From assembly GCF_021917145.1 (NCBI RefSeq), contig NC_061065.1, positions 3,849,168-3,913,167 on the forward strand: a DNA stretch of 64,000 bases, given 5' to 3'. The number at the start of each line of letters is the position of its first letter. Position 1 is the first letter of the stretch. Of the stretch, positions 1-12,523 are shown in pieces. Made by a program: the position numbers and the translations under genes. The notes beneath the pieces are model-generated. The model ran no database searches. It was given only the letters and a program-made list of their open reading frames with translations, and was not told the DNA's origin. Source of the DNA: Hypomesus transpacificus. Taxonomy: Eukaryota > Chordata > Actinopteri > Osmeriformes > Osmeridae.

Positions 1-513
1 CTAAGCCCATTGATAAGCTATAAACACAGATCATTGCTTGTTCTTCATCTACAGCAGAACATGTCTGCATCTCTGGGCTGCCAGGTTTGTTTGACTCACG
101 TCTGAAGATGCCTTCATCCATACCGCAGGCGCACTTAAGACACACAGCAAGATCCTTATGCATTATAGATGTCATCATTAGTTTTTCTCCAGATTGTTGG
201 TCCAGGACTCATAAATAATTAATTCTGTTCTTCTTACTCATCAAGCCTCCCTGGTAAACTCAAAGACAAAAGGAGATACAGGTTCTTTTGAAGACATAAG
301 TTGCTGATGGGCTGTAGTTTGACCTTGAGGTGTAATGGAGAGGTTAGCTTGCCTTGCAACTAGGCAGAACAAATAATTGATCATATGTTAGAAAACATTG
401 TGTGTTGTCCCCTAATACATTAACCTTACACTGTTCAGTAGTGTGAAAGTATGTATCAGTCAAGAGGCCCATCTGCTGCCCAAACACACCACCACAGTAT
501 AGGTCCCAGTTCA

Positions 514-519
514 TTTATT
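514..519 (-). terminator. candidate poly(A) signal AATAAA for stxbp6l
   Basis: The plus strand reads TTTATT, which is AATAAA on the gene's strand, about 1.8 kb past the stop codon. A hexamer of this kind is common by chance, so support is modest. Confidence 0.3.
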
Positions 520-2340
520 GGATCAAAGAGATTTAGCAAAATTGAACTTTCTAATTAAAGGCTGGGCAAGAGCTTTCTTATCATTAACATATCAAATAGT
601 TGCCACATGTGCCACAGACACATGCTAGTGCCAGAGCCAGTACAGAAAATAAGAATTAAAGAATTAGAAAAGCAGGTCTTTGCTTTTGCAGCTTCCCAAT
701 TGAACACTAGACAGTATTAATTAAGCTTCACCACCAGAATGAGTAACAAAGAAACCATGATCAAGACAAGTGTTTCATTAGTTTCCACAATTTACAGTCA
801 ACAACATAGGAGCCTTCTAAACAAGCCTTGAATTATCTGTAATCATTGACCATTATTGTTTCTATCAACTGTATCCATTACAAACAGCTCAGTAAAAGCC
901 CAATTAAAGGGTCACTATTCCTAAAGGATTGGTGTTGAGGGGGGGGCGGGGGGGCTGTAACACAGCATTCGTAAAGCAGATTAAGCATACACGGTAATAT
1001 GGTCTTGGAAATTAATCATCAGAAGTCCAGTTCAACTATAGCTAGAAAACACTCCCACTAGCACCTGTCTACAGGGCCTCAGCAAAAACCCCTTCAGGGG
1101 TTCCATTCCTCCACTCACCCTGGCCCTTGCTATTCCTTCCATACCATTATAGTTGGTCTAACCCAGTTCCACATACCCAACTCCAGCATTTCACTTGCAC
1201 TCTCAGACATGGACCGAATTTCATGAAAAGTAAGAAATTCGTAACAATTCAAAGACTCACATTTAAGAGACAAGACACATGGAAAAGACAACAGCAACCA
1301 TAGACCTACAGATAAAAAAATCAGAATAGACAAGACATGACAAAAACACTTTTAACTCAGGCTACTCAAAAGGTTCATTTTGTTTTACAAAACAGGGAAA
1401 GGGCATTGGACTTAGTCCATTTTCAAAAAAATTGTGAGAGACTTAAGGTGCTTCCTGCAATGTAATTGAAGTGAGTTGAAGGAACTGAAAGACAAACCAC
1501 AGTGCATTATCAACCATGCAATTCCACTTTCCTCCACTACCACCTTTCCAGTAGTACTGGTTCTCTTCAACTGCTGTGCCAATACTGACAATAAACCAAA
1601 TTGCATAATTCAAATGGTTCAAGTTAGTTCTTTCCCAAAAATTAAGTGTTTAAAATAACAATTAAAATGCTTCACTCTGAATTACTGTAATCCCTTTTCT
1701 CTCGCTCTGCCTATGAAAAGAACAAGCAGCATTGCCACATGTAGTGTGTCACCAAGACAGCTTCATATCAAAACCATGACTTGCATATTTAAGACAACAC
1801 AGAAGAGTCAGAAATAAACTACTGTAGCTGGTTTAGAATGATCCACTTTAGAGACCACAAACTGGACCCATGTCAATCATCAAAACTCGGAAGGCAACCT
1901 GTAACAGCATTCCTTACAACTTCGACAACACCTTCCATCAAACCGGAGGTTAACATGGCAACATACTGCAAAGGGACGAGCATACAGTTGGTGCATTGTA
2001 ACACATCGGCGCCACCTAGTGTATCAACTATGTCTAGCCACCCCATGGTTGAACAGTTGCAAGTTTAAAAGGATCCCGAAGATTTCTCCAAGAGGTGAAA
2101 GGTCAGTAGCTGGAATATCAAGCTGGGGTCTTCTGACTCGTCTTCTTGACTGCCTATATAAAAGTCCTGTGATTTTCCACTGGACAGAGACAGTTGTTGA
2201 TGCAGTTTAAGACGAGGAGACTTCTTCTAGGATGTCCATTAGGTTCAGGCTGGTCCTCAGCCAATGTTAGCAGAATAAGTGATTAGGTATAGTAAAATAC
2301 ATGACAATGACTTCACTCTGGACCCAACAGGAGGAAACCT
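520..2340 (-). other. stxbp6l: putative 3' UTR of stxbp6l
   Basis: No coding exon is supported here. The sequence follows the stop codon at 2341-2343 on the minus strand and reaches a candidate AATAAA signal (plus-strand TTTATT, 514-519), giving a UTR of about 1.8 kb. It contains a G-run at 939-953 (plus) and a CTCF-like motif at 2009-2022. The extent is inferred without transcript evidence. Positions 1-513 show nothing I recognise. Confidence 0.4.
2009..2022 (-). promoter_or_regulatory. CTCF-like motif (one mismatch) in stxbp6l 3' UTR
   Basis: On the minus strand ACACTAGGTGGCGC fits the CTCF core except at the first position, including the GGTGGCGC part that carries most information. Confidence 0.35.
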
Positions 2341-4742
2341 CTAGTTCTTCTTCAGGGACAGCTAAAGGAGAAACATTTAAATCAATATAGAAAACACCAA
2401 TTTGTGACATAAATTATGAAAGCATGCCTTTGTCGTCAAGTTATCAAGTAACTGTCAATGGAGGAAAGTAGGCCAAATAAGACTAGACTGCTTGACAAAG
2501 TCTTGTTAACTGTCGTGTATCTTACCTTGTGGGCAGTGTCTGCAAACTGATGGGCTCTGTACATAAGGTCCACAGTCTTGTCCTCAGCACGGCTCAGTCT
2601 CCTGCCGCGCTCCGTCAGAGTCAGGCTGGCCTTCTGAACTACACTACCCACGCTGCTCCTCGGGAGCCTCTGGTCACCAGGGGACTGGAAACCTGCACAG
2701 CACAGGTCAGTTTGAAATACACTAAAAAAAGAACCTGGCCAGTATAAGAGAGTTAAATCATAAACAAAGAAGAACAGATCGTCAAAGTTAAATACTAGGA
2801 GTGAGTCCCAACCTAATGGGTCAGTTTTGGGTTTGCTATTGTCTTCCTCGTCCCCCGTCACAACCTGGCACCTCTCCCGCCCATCACAATCCCCCTGTCT
2901 GTGTCTGCGGAGAGGCACAGCGCCCCCTTCAATCACTCTAACTGGTCAGGGCCCTGAAGGCAGGGCTTTGTGTCGACCCCTCCTAGCAAAAACAAAGTCC
3001 CCTCTTATTTGGCCGCCATACAATAGAAGGGGCGTTCTCTCACTGCAACACAGAGGTGTAGCAGAGCACAATGCACAAAACCCCTGGCGCTGGAGGGAGA
3101 GGAACCCAAGAACATAACTGGCGCATTCATGGCTCAAAAGGTCATAGAAGTAGATGTAAGGTCAAGGATGGAGGAAGGACAGGGCCTGTGGGCTTTTCAA
3201 TAAGGGCCATTTGATTCACTCACCTCTGCTCAGAGGGCGCCCTTGGTTTGAGACCATGTTCTTCATACGTTTAAAGAAGACCCTGCAGCGATAGATGACC
3301 AGGTTCATGGTGCAGGCGTCTGGGACAAACACAGGCAAACAGCCAGATGTTCAATAGTTTAATTCCCATCCCCAATCATGATTAAAACAATAAAACATTA
3401 GCTTCTATACCTCCGGTCAGTTTAGACTGACAGTTGACAAACTCTGTTTTTCTGAGCCCAGTTTTGCTTTTCTTCTGGCCAGGAGTCTTTTGACCTTTTG
3501 GATGCAGTAGAGTGCTTTGGCCCTCTACATCCTCCTGCAGCACACCTTCCCTGGCCACAGTGCCCACCTGGGCACCTTGGCCCTCCCTGCTCGCCTTGCT
3601 TTCTTGGGCCACTCTGCCCTCCTTGCCCTGCCAGTAGGTCTGACAGGCATGGTACATAATCTGGATGAAGATGCACTTCTCAGCTGCTGAGCTGGCCATC
3701 CACTGGTCGAAGGCATTGTCAAACACGAGATCAAATTCTGGACAGTCCTGGAAGAAAGGTACATGGAAGGTTCAGACTATTTGTAGGAGGGTTGAGTAGA
3801 CCATGACTGTGATAACAAGGAAGGGCAGTCAAATCTGACCTTGTTGGAGTTGATGCCATTGACCTGGCGAAGCTGCTCAATGATCCACTGAGAGCGCCTG
3901 GTAAAGGAGGAAGAGCCACTAAACTTCTTGACCTTGGTCACGAGGAGCTGAGCTGGCCTCTTATTGGTCACTGAGGTGTGTGTGTGTGGGGGGGGGGGGG
4001 TCAAGTGACAAACATCAACACAGACAAATAAGCACATATCATGTTACCTAGAATACATCAAATACAATGCTCCTGGATTGAATGACCTTAGACAATCTAA
4101 ATATTTACAAGAAAAAAACAACAACCATTCATCCTACTGAGTTAACATGGCTAGTGTTGTGTCATGGGCAAGAGGATGGGTGCAAGTTGGGCTGGTGCAG
4201 ATAGGGGGTTAGGGGTAGGGTGAGGGGGTGAGGCTGGCCTTACCAGCTGAGGACACCCACCACAGTCTGTTGTAATTGAGAAGAGGAAGTTCGTATTCAG
4301 ACACAGGGTAGGGAGCTTAAACAACCTGGATGGATGACTTTCCCATGCACGGCTTACACAAACTGTCTTACCACCTCCTGACATCCATTTTTGACCAGTC
4401 AGCTACAATATTAATGTCATGTTAGTGATCTTTTTAGAGCTACAACTTAGCCCAATAAACACTGGCACCCCTGTATCACCCAGGACAATGGCTGATTGAT
4501 ACTGCTAAACAATGCTTCTGTTAAAGCAGTAAAGTAAGCAAAATGCTGCAACAGGGAAGTAAATGAAAGATGCGTTCTAGAAGGCTACCTGACAGGCAGA
4601 TGTATGTAGCATAATCCCCCTTTCCTCCTGTGGGGAGGAAGGGTACTCTTTTCCTCTTTCTCCTCTTCACCTCCACAGCAACCAGCATCCGTTCATCACG
4701 AGGGACAAAAACCTCTTTGTTGATGGCTGACTGGATCGTCAT
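2341..4742 (-). CDS. stxbp6l: amisyn-like protein (syntaxin-binding protein 6-like), 6 coding exons
   Basis: Coding exons (minus strand): 4589-4742, 3840-3970, 3411-3747, 3224-3319, 2526-2692 and 2341-2361. All have GT/AG borders and join in frame into 301 aa. Amisyn binds syntaxin and SNAP-25 through an R-SNARE-like C-terminal coiled coil and an N-terminal Sec3-type PH domain, and inhibits regulated exocytosis at the plasma membrane. The start MTIQSAINKEVFVPRDERML, the junction ICLS/VTNK, the block RRSQWIIEQLRQVNGI and the end FADTAHKLSLKKN all align with amisyn as I recall it. The R-SNARE-like segment lies in the last two exons. Human amisyn is about 210 aa. The extra length comes from an insertion of about 55-59 residues, rich in Gly, Gln and Lys (residues ~136-194), and a 96-nt exon (residues ~208-239). 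The divergence and insertions favour the fish 'like' paralogue over stxbp6 itself; the symbol is less certain than the family. Confidence 0.9.
3971..4002 (-). promoter_or_regulatory. stxbp6l: unusual 3' splice site of stxbp6l exon 2: poly-C followed by (CA)n
   Basis: In the transcript sense a run of about 12 C is followed by CACACACACACCTCAG and then the exon (edge 3970). The tract has almost no U. Confidence 0.75.
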
Positions 4743-5018
4743 GTTTGAAGTTCTGATACATGGACAGGTAATGTGAGAAAAATGATTAAATTAAATGGTA
4801 GCTAGTCTTTTTGCTCAAATCAATATAGAGCTTTCCAAATTACATCACAGGTGACAGGTCACCTACATCTGGTGTACAGAGTAGCCTGTCTAACATAAAA
4901 TTGAGATTAAAAAACCCCAAATTGTAAACCCTTATTAATCAATTGATTTCAATTAAATTGAACCTAAACCTTTTCACATTCTACAATAACTTTGAAAGAC
5001 AGAACAGTTTTAGCTTAC

Positions 5019-5300
5019 CTGTTGTGGTTAACAAGAAGTCAAGAGTTTATCAAATAATCACAATTTAAAAAGCCGAAGTTTCTCTCGGTTAAACGTTAAA
5101 CGACCTTTCCTAAAACTGCGGTTGCAGCTAAAACTCGCACCGCACACCACAATGGCGTGCCTTGAGCACAAGGCGACACAACGGTGGGTCCTATCCCGTT
5201 TGAACAAGTTAAATATCACGTGGGGGGTGGGGTGGGGGCTGGGTGGCATGTGCTTTAAAACTGAATGGCCAGGTTGCTGCATGAATCGCCGCCGTCTGTC
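5019..5300 (-). other. stxbp6l: candidate non-coding first exon and promoter region of stxbp6l
   Basis: On the minus strand the sequence ending CACAACAG is followed by GTAAGC, a strong donor with the exon edge at 5019. It lies about 280 bp upstream of the coding exon that starts at 4742, which has an acceptor-like ATCAG just before its ATG. The upstream edge (about 5300) is a guess because no transcription start can be read from sequence. Confidence 0.4.
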
Positions 5301-7355
5301 CGAAACTAAACATGATCATGGTCGGCTTTTTTTCTGAGGCTGTGGTGATTAAGACTTGATCTGAAACACCTGTTCATATTCATGTCATTAACGCTATAAA
5401 ACACAATAAATTATGTTAAATTATTTAACATAAATAAAAAGGCCACAGTCATGGAGGTGCAGAGATCTATTTTAATGAAAAACAAAAAGATTACCAAGGT
5501 AATTAAAGCACCACGTCATTCATTTGAAGAGGGAACAGAATACCAAGGTTAGAAAGGGTGAGCATGACAAAAAATAGTGTCATCTTGTGCAAGGCAATGG
5601 GAGATACAACTGATGGGTTAACTACCCACATCACAAAACAGTTCAGTTTCCTAAAAGGGCACAGTACTTTCAGTTTGTCTAGCATGGAGTCTCTATGTAA
5701 ACGTATGAGAATACATCTATGTCACTTACAAGATATGGCACAGGAATTGGTAGGCTATATTGTATCCTAAGGAGCAGGAGGAATAAGCTACTAGTTTTCT
5801 GTTAAACAGTGTGATATGTCAACACGTATAAGCAGAACTAAGGAGACACGTATTGATAAGTCTTTTTCTGTTAAGACCAAAGGCAATATTAGACGCTACT
5901 GAGGTAAAGGGGTAAAACTTCACAATGTAGAAACACAGACACATAACATGAAAAACGTACAATATATCTGCAAAATAAAGTATAAACTTAAATGAATAAA
6001 AATTAACTGATGGTAACATAAAATATGGCAAATGTTAACCGTTTCTGACTGGTGACCACAATGAAATTACATCAATCAATGTAAGGGCAATTCAATTGAT
6101 TAAAACCCTTATCCAATATTTGAATCAACTTATAAATCTGAAAAATAACCTGTCCAATTGGCTTAAAATTATTCTCTGCATGCTTCTGTCCCTCATTTAA
6201 ATCATAGCAAGACAATCTTCAACAAAGCCCATATAAATGGCCTGTACATACTGCATATCATGCTTCATTATGACCAAAAACACAATTGATTTAACTTTCA
6301 ATTCTTGTTGAATTATCAATTGTCATTACAGTTAAACTGAAATGTGACCAAATATTGTAGCTATTGTGTTATCCAAGTCCCTGTGCTACAACAGAGATTA
6401 AAACACAAACCCGTGGTTGAAAATGTGACATTCTGCATGGGTCCTTCATGTGTGAACATTTGTTTGTTGCCTGACTAAAAAGTGCAGCTAAATAGAAATT
6501 CATGTGCAACATGTCAGTGTCGGTAAGATAGTGCTTTGTGTTGGATCAAGACCAAGACCAACTATTTGGACAAAGTGTTTATCTCTCACATATAATTGAA
6601 GAGAAAAACATTCACCAGGCAATATTATGATGATCAACAAATATTTGGCCACTAGTTTGAGTTCCTCAAAAAAGCAACAAAATAATTTTCCACATGATAC
6701 ACTGTTGTGCACTTGCAGTAAACATGACTCGGTTCACAATTACCCAAATGGTCCTAGTAGTTTAAGCTGAACAAGCAGGCCTATTATTCAGTTAGATAGG
6801 CATACTTTCTTAATGGTTCCAGTGTAAAGGCTAACATACAATTCCAAGTTGGCTTTCTCACAAGTCTGAATCAAATAGATTGAAATTAAATGTTCTTCTC
6901 TGAGGCAATACAATATGTAGAGATGGGTACACATGTGACTCCCTCAACAGGCCAGACACTGAATGAGAGTTGAAGCTGCATGCTGAGAGAGGTTAGGCTT
7001 TAGCTATGGCTACAGTAGCAGAGGGTCTAGTCACAGTCACTGCTGGGTCCTGACTGATGGACAGGTGCTCATGGAAACTCACGTTATCATTCAGGAACAC
7101 GGGAAAGGAACAGTCATCATTGTATTTAGCAGTCGGAGAGACTGTCACTAACACAGTCACAGGGTAGAAGAATAGTGTGAGAGATTAAACAGTCAGGGTC
7201 TGGGGGGAGCAAGAGGAAACGTCTTTGATCAAATGGACACAACATGTCTGAAGTGGTTTCTAAAGCACAGTTACATCTGCACTGTGTGGGTAAAGGTTAA
7301 TGCACTGAGTAAACTGTGGGTCAATGAAATGTGTTGAGTGAAAAGTATGCGTGTG
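5301..7355. other. intergenic region and probable ddhd1 3' UTR
   Basis: AT-rich sequence with no supportable coding exon on either strand. The right part is probably the 3' UTR of ddhd1, whose stop is at 7356-7358. The only poly(A)-like hexamer I see on that strand is ATTAAA (plus-strand TTTAAT at 5471-5476), which would make the UTR about 1.9 kb. No repeat family was recognised. Confidence 0.35.
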
Positions 7356-10300
7356 TTATGATAACTCTGGACTGTCATCAGTGGTTTCCGCTGGATCTTG
7401 CTGTCTATACATGAATGTCAGGAGAAACAGAGCCACATCGTGAGAGCACCAATAGGCTGTGTGGGAGGTTACGGCCGACCAATAGCGGCTCTCCACGAGG
7501 CCCTCTCGCAGCTCAAAGTCAATGCGCCTCTCCAACTCCACTGTAAAACAGGAAACACAAAGCCAAATATTCATAAAAATAGAGCAGAAGACCTCTCATT
7601 AGAAGTATATCGTTTGCATGGGGTGACGATACTTACATGAGGTGTTATCCAGGATAGCTGAGGTGGACTGAGACATGGTGGGCTCCACCTCCTTCCTCTC
7701 CTCTACCTTCTCCTCTCCCTCCGTAGCCCCACCCTCTTCCCCTATCACATTCTCTACCTCAGAGGCCCCGCCCTCAGAATCAGAGGGCTCCTCCTCCAAT
7801 CCACCTACCTGACCACTGGAGCGAGAGAAGCGAGAGAAGAGGATTCCACCAATGCCCTTCCCAATACTAGCCGCACCTAGGCAGGCAAAAAAGGAGGAAC
7901 ACTCAAGTAGGAATACACTGAACCATGCAACAACAAACAGCACACGGGGGTTATAGGCTTTTTAGCTACTCTACATTATTATTGTTGTCTAAGAGCGCAC
8001 TTATCTCCCAATGCTGAGTATCTAATGGATACAGGAAGCAGTAAGATCATGGGTCCTGTGCTGTCAGTCCAAAATATGTCCTAATTGCTCTATATTGATC
8101 TGTGTAGGCTGTGCGTTCTGGCCTTGCTCCCAAATCAGCTATGCAAGCTGATTCTGTTTCCCCAAAGCAAACAGTGTCTAAGTCCATGCTGATATCACAA
8201 AACCATTTGAAAATACTAACACATGAAATTCAAATGTTGTCCAAAACACAACAAGGCCCTGAGGATAGCCGAAACATCCAAGTACCATAGCACATAGCAG
8301 CACCCCCCCCCACCCCCCTCATCATCCCATTCACACAGGTACTTAATCCCTACCCCCATCTCCATCCCCTCCTCACCCATGATGCTAGCCTTGCCCAGAT
8401 TTGTGATGGACTCCCCGTAGTGCCTGCGGGCCTGTGGAGGAGAGGTGCAGGGGCTGGGGATGCTCTCCGTGTCCGACACAGAGGCACTCTCCTTCAGGGG
8501 GTTCAGCAGAGTGGGACGGATCTGGTCGTAGGGTGTGGGACTGGTGGTGTTATACCTGCAAACACGTAACAGAGCATATGTACATGTTAAGTTATATTTA
8601 ATGCAGTGAAAAGGTCATCTGGCTCCTTACACTGGTGCCTCACCAAAGATGTCTGTGTACAAGTCACAACTCACCAGTGTATCTGGACAGGTGAAATGTT
8701 GCTGTAGTGTTTTAAGACAAGGGGCTCCAGTCTGTATGCCTGCAGATACAACCCCGTACAGTACATTACCAAAAAATATCACAGGAAGCCATTTCAGGCT
8801 TATTGACGGCTGTGTTATTGTATGTTAATCCTGGCTCACCACTGGGTCAGTGGGGTGAAAGATGTTAAAGAGACGTTGGCAGATGGATTTGGGTAAAATG
8901 TGGTCCTGAGTTCGGTTATTTCCTGGTCGGATCCCTCGCAATGCCAAGAAAACAGCTAGGGGTGAACCCATGCAGAAGAAATTCTCCACCTAGAACACAC
9001 GAATGGTAGAGAGGTGTCACGTGGGAGAACCTAGATATAGAATTACGGGACATAAGATCATAAACAAATACATTCAATGATCTGTCAAAAATACCTTGAA
9101 TTTCAAGGCAGGGGCGGCGACTGATGAGGTCTGCAAACCCTGGAACTGGTTTTCCAAATCCCTCAACCTGCCCGTGTCAGAGCCAAACAAGCATGGCATA
9201 CCAAGTGTTGGGATCTCATCCTGTATGTATATCACACACACACACACGCATCACAGAGCTGGCGAGGGAGAGCTGACTACCTGAGTCGAGTGAGTCTGAG
9301 CTGCTCTTGGAGCTGGCGCTCCTCGTAACTTGGCCAGCGTGCTTTGATCTCCTCAGGATCTGGGGCCTCCTGATGATGGAAGCGTACGGGGTCCCAGCCC
9401 GTCATGATGTCGAAAGTGATGACACAGCCCAGGGAATGGGACACAATGGACACCTTCCCATTCTCCTCAAACTCTGGGTTCCGCGAACAGAACAGCGTGT
9501 AGAGACGGTTCAGCTCCAGAGTCAGACCTCGAGTGATCTGTAGGAAAAATAGACACGGGTAACATATCCATTGCAGTATTTGTACTTTACATATCAATGT
9601 CTTTGTGGAAAGTGACAGTAAATTGACATGTCTAAAAGTGAGAGAGAGAGGGAGGGAGAGAGAGACAAAGAGAGGCGTCCCATGTCACCTCATCTCTGTA
9701 AAGAGGGCTGGTGTAGTACATGATATCCATGGCACTGCTGTTGAGCATGTCTCTGAGTCCTCGCACTTTGTCTGGAGTGATAGAGTCCACTGTGTCTGTA
9801 TCAGTGCATACACACAAAGAGAGAGAGAGACACATCAAGGTTATCATACAGTACATTCAGTTCCATCAGTTAAGGGGTAACAGGCCATCCTCCTACCTCC
9901 ATCCAGAGCTAATTTAGACCTCCACTCCACAGGAAGGAACTCAACGTGCTCTGTGGTACGATCAGAAAAATGCTTCTCCTCCATCTTTCGGGCGGCATCT
10001 CGCATCCTACAAACCAAAATGATTCAGTTTCAACTGGGTCACTAAACCTTCTAGGCCTTTTCTTTTTTTAGTCCACTCTGTCACAACAATATGGTTGCAG
10101 TCCCTGCATCCTGCTGGATGACTCACATGCTGGTGTTCCTGATGATGCGTCCTTGGTCCATTTTCTGGCCGATCCCATGCACCACAAAGACAATGTGCGT
10201 GGTTTCAGGTGGGGTGTCCTCCGGAGCTGCCTCCTCCACGTAGCCTCGATGGAGACGGGTCCCACTGCTGGAGGCTAAGGGGTACAGAACACATTGTTAC

Positions 10301-11999
10301 ACTTCAATACAGGAAAACTGTCGAAAAGGGACTTGGGTTCAAATCTCAGGCAATGCAGTTCTGTGTCAGTGGGGATGCAAACCCTTGGAGAATCCTAGTT
10401 TCTGAGTGACAGTTCGTGCTATCTTGGAGGTAGTGGCATCACTGTAGATATACACCTCATCCACGCTGTGCCAATCCACATGGTTCCGGCTCAGCTTCAG
10501 ACTGTGGACAGCTGAGGGAGTCAGACAAATTAATTAACGCCAACCTACTTTCCTCAGTTTAATGTGAATTAATTTCTCTTGGGACTTTGAGCTTGGAAAT
10601 TCAAACAGGGAGACTGGATTTTGTGAATGACACTGTGTGTGTGTGTTTACATAACATAGTATTGTCTTTCCTTGAGTGAAAGATGTGGTGTGTGTGCATG
10701 TGTGTGTGTGTGCGTGTGTGTGTCAAAAAACTATGAGCATGTTCGTGGCTTCCGCTCACACAGATGAGCTTCTGAATGTCCTACAGTTCCGCTGAAGTCA
10801 GCTAAAATAAGGTCACCTGACCTGCCTTGTGACCCTCCTGAATAGCAGCGATTCCTATACCATGTTTTGAAACAGTCATGTCCGGCTAGCACACAAATTT
10901 ACCCAGGAGTCCATCGACTTTACCATCCTTGCCGTCCACGGTGGTCGGCACCACTTCTGCGTCATAGGTGTCCCTCATCTGCTGCCCCCGGAAACAGGCT
11001 AAATGCTCCAGTTCGATGAGGTCGCTCTCGTCCTCCTCCAAGGGAAGCCAAGTGCCATCGATGAACCACTGCCCCCTCATCACAGGGATACGGTCCTGCT
11101 CTGTGAACAGAGAACTCTGTGGTCATGCTTGTTCAACACGTTGTTCAGCATACCATTTCTATGGCACTCACCCTTCCAATGATGTCAACAACACATTTCA
11201 AAAACTCTGAAGTAGGCTAAAGCCTAAATTAACTATACTCACGGTTCCAATACACAGGATAGCATTCTTTTTCTTTGACATCCACTTCATAAAGACCCCC
11301 TCTAACGCATACTGCCTCTACGTTGATGTTAATACAATCCAACTCCCTGTCATCTGTCACAGATACGCCATCCCTACTACTCTTCTCCTCGGCTGTCACT
11401 GGCTCCGTATTAACAGCTCCCCCCTCTGTGACGTCCTCCGCTTGCACCTCGGAGCCAGTCGTTGCGTCCTCTGTTTCGGTGGGACCCTGGCATTTGACTG
11501 TTCCTGGGTTTAATTCACAGAATTTGCGATGAATTACTTCAATTTTCAAAGAATCGTGGCCAACAAATGGCTTCCATGTTCTCTTGTCCTCTTTGTAAAA
11601 CCACCGCACTTCTTCAGGTCCGAGCTCTGTTACTACCTCGCCACGGTGCCTAGAACTGTTAGAGCGATTCCGTTTTTTTGTAGTGATATTCCCATCACTT
11701 TCAGTGTAGTTAGGGTCGTTTGTGATTTCCAGATAAGTTGTTCCTGTATCAGGATGGTAGCCAGAATAGGCTTCCTCCACTAGGCCCAATATCATGCCGT
11801 CCTGCGATAACCGGTGCTCGCCTCGCAGCAGTGGCAGGTGTCTGTCCAAACCGGACTGGACTGAGTCCATCTCGCCGTGAATACTCTCGCCCATTGGATC
11901 CTCGTAACAGGACACAAACACATCATTTGCCATATCCCAGTCATTACTGCTGACAGAGTTATTCTCCGAGCTCTGTTGGCGGACGGTCGACTTGTCCAT
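7356..11999 (-). CDS. ddhd1: phospholipase DDHD1 (phosphatidic acid-preferring phospholipase A1), 13 coding exons
   Basis: Coding exons: 11243-11999, 10903-11100, 10383-10511, 10127-10274, 9897-10006, 9689-9795, 9281-9537, 9095-9167, 8840-8989, 8675-8739, 8377-8555, 7637-7876 and 7356-7540. They join in frame into 865 aa (human about 900). DDHD1 is a cytosolic, membrane-associated intracellular PLA1 that hydrolyses phosphatidic acid and phosphatidylinositol; loss in humans causes spastic paraplegia SPG28. Visible marks are the N-terminal WWE-like block [20 protein letters not shown], the lipase loop [10 protein letters not shown] (nucleophile near Ser518), [20 protein letters not shown] opening the DDHD domain, and the C-terminal [13 protein letters not shown]. 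Exon 8 has two possible acceptors; the inner one (edge 9167) keeps frame and matches the family. The exon 3 donor is weak (GTTTGC) but gives the expected [11 protein letters not shown] junction. It is head-to-head with cgrrf1. Confidence 0.97.
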
Positions 12000-12523
12000 A
12001 TTTAAATTGCTCCTTTATATGTCAAAAATTATAATATTTCCAAAACGGAGGAGGGTCTTGAACTGTTTTCAGCAATTCAATTTCGTAGACAGCCTCGCGT
12101 TTACCTTATTTGTCGGAAGTGTTTGGGATCCAGGCATAACGGTTTGAAAACCTTCCCCCTGTTCAACGCAACTGACATCATCTGTGGCCGACACAGTCGC
12201 TTTATCTTGATAGACCAGGCCAGAGGCTTCTAGATGTTCATTAATTAAGCAAATCAGGGATCCATGTTGGCTGTTCCATGTTCTTGGGAAATCTACCTGT
12301 TCACATTTCCTATTCGCATGTCAATCTGCCGTTTGCTTACTACAGCTCACAATGGTAACGACGTGCTCCTCCCAAATGCGTGAGAAAAATGCGCAAGGGG
12401 GGGAATGATTCACACAGGACACCGTAGTTGAGGCGGAAATTCTAGCCATGGAAGACGTGAGGATTGTTTATCATCCTATTTGTTTAATACATTTGTTTAT
12501 TTAGACTCAGACACTCAAAAAAA
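12000..12523. promoter_or_regulatory. head-to-head promoter region between ddhd1 and cgrrf1
   Basis: The two start codons point away from each other and are 524 bp apart, so the interval must hold both promoters or one bidirectional promoter. A CGGAAGTG ETS-type core lies near 12,113. On the minus strand AATAAG followed by GTAAAC near 12,105 could be the donor of a small non-coding ddhd1 exon. Start sites cannot be placed from sequence alone. Confidence 0.55.

Noticed and set aside
4244-4266. 23-nt micro-exon between stxbp6l exons 1 and 2 with good AG and GT borders
   Set aside because: Inclusion would shift the frame, and exons 1 and 2 already join to the conserved ICLSVTNK.
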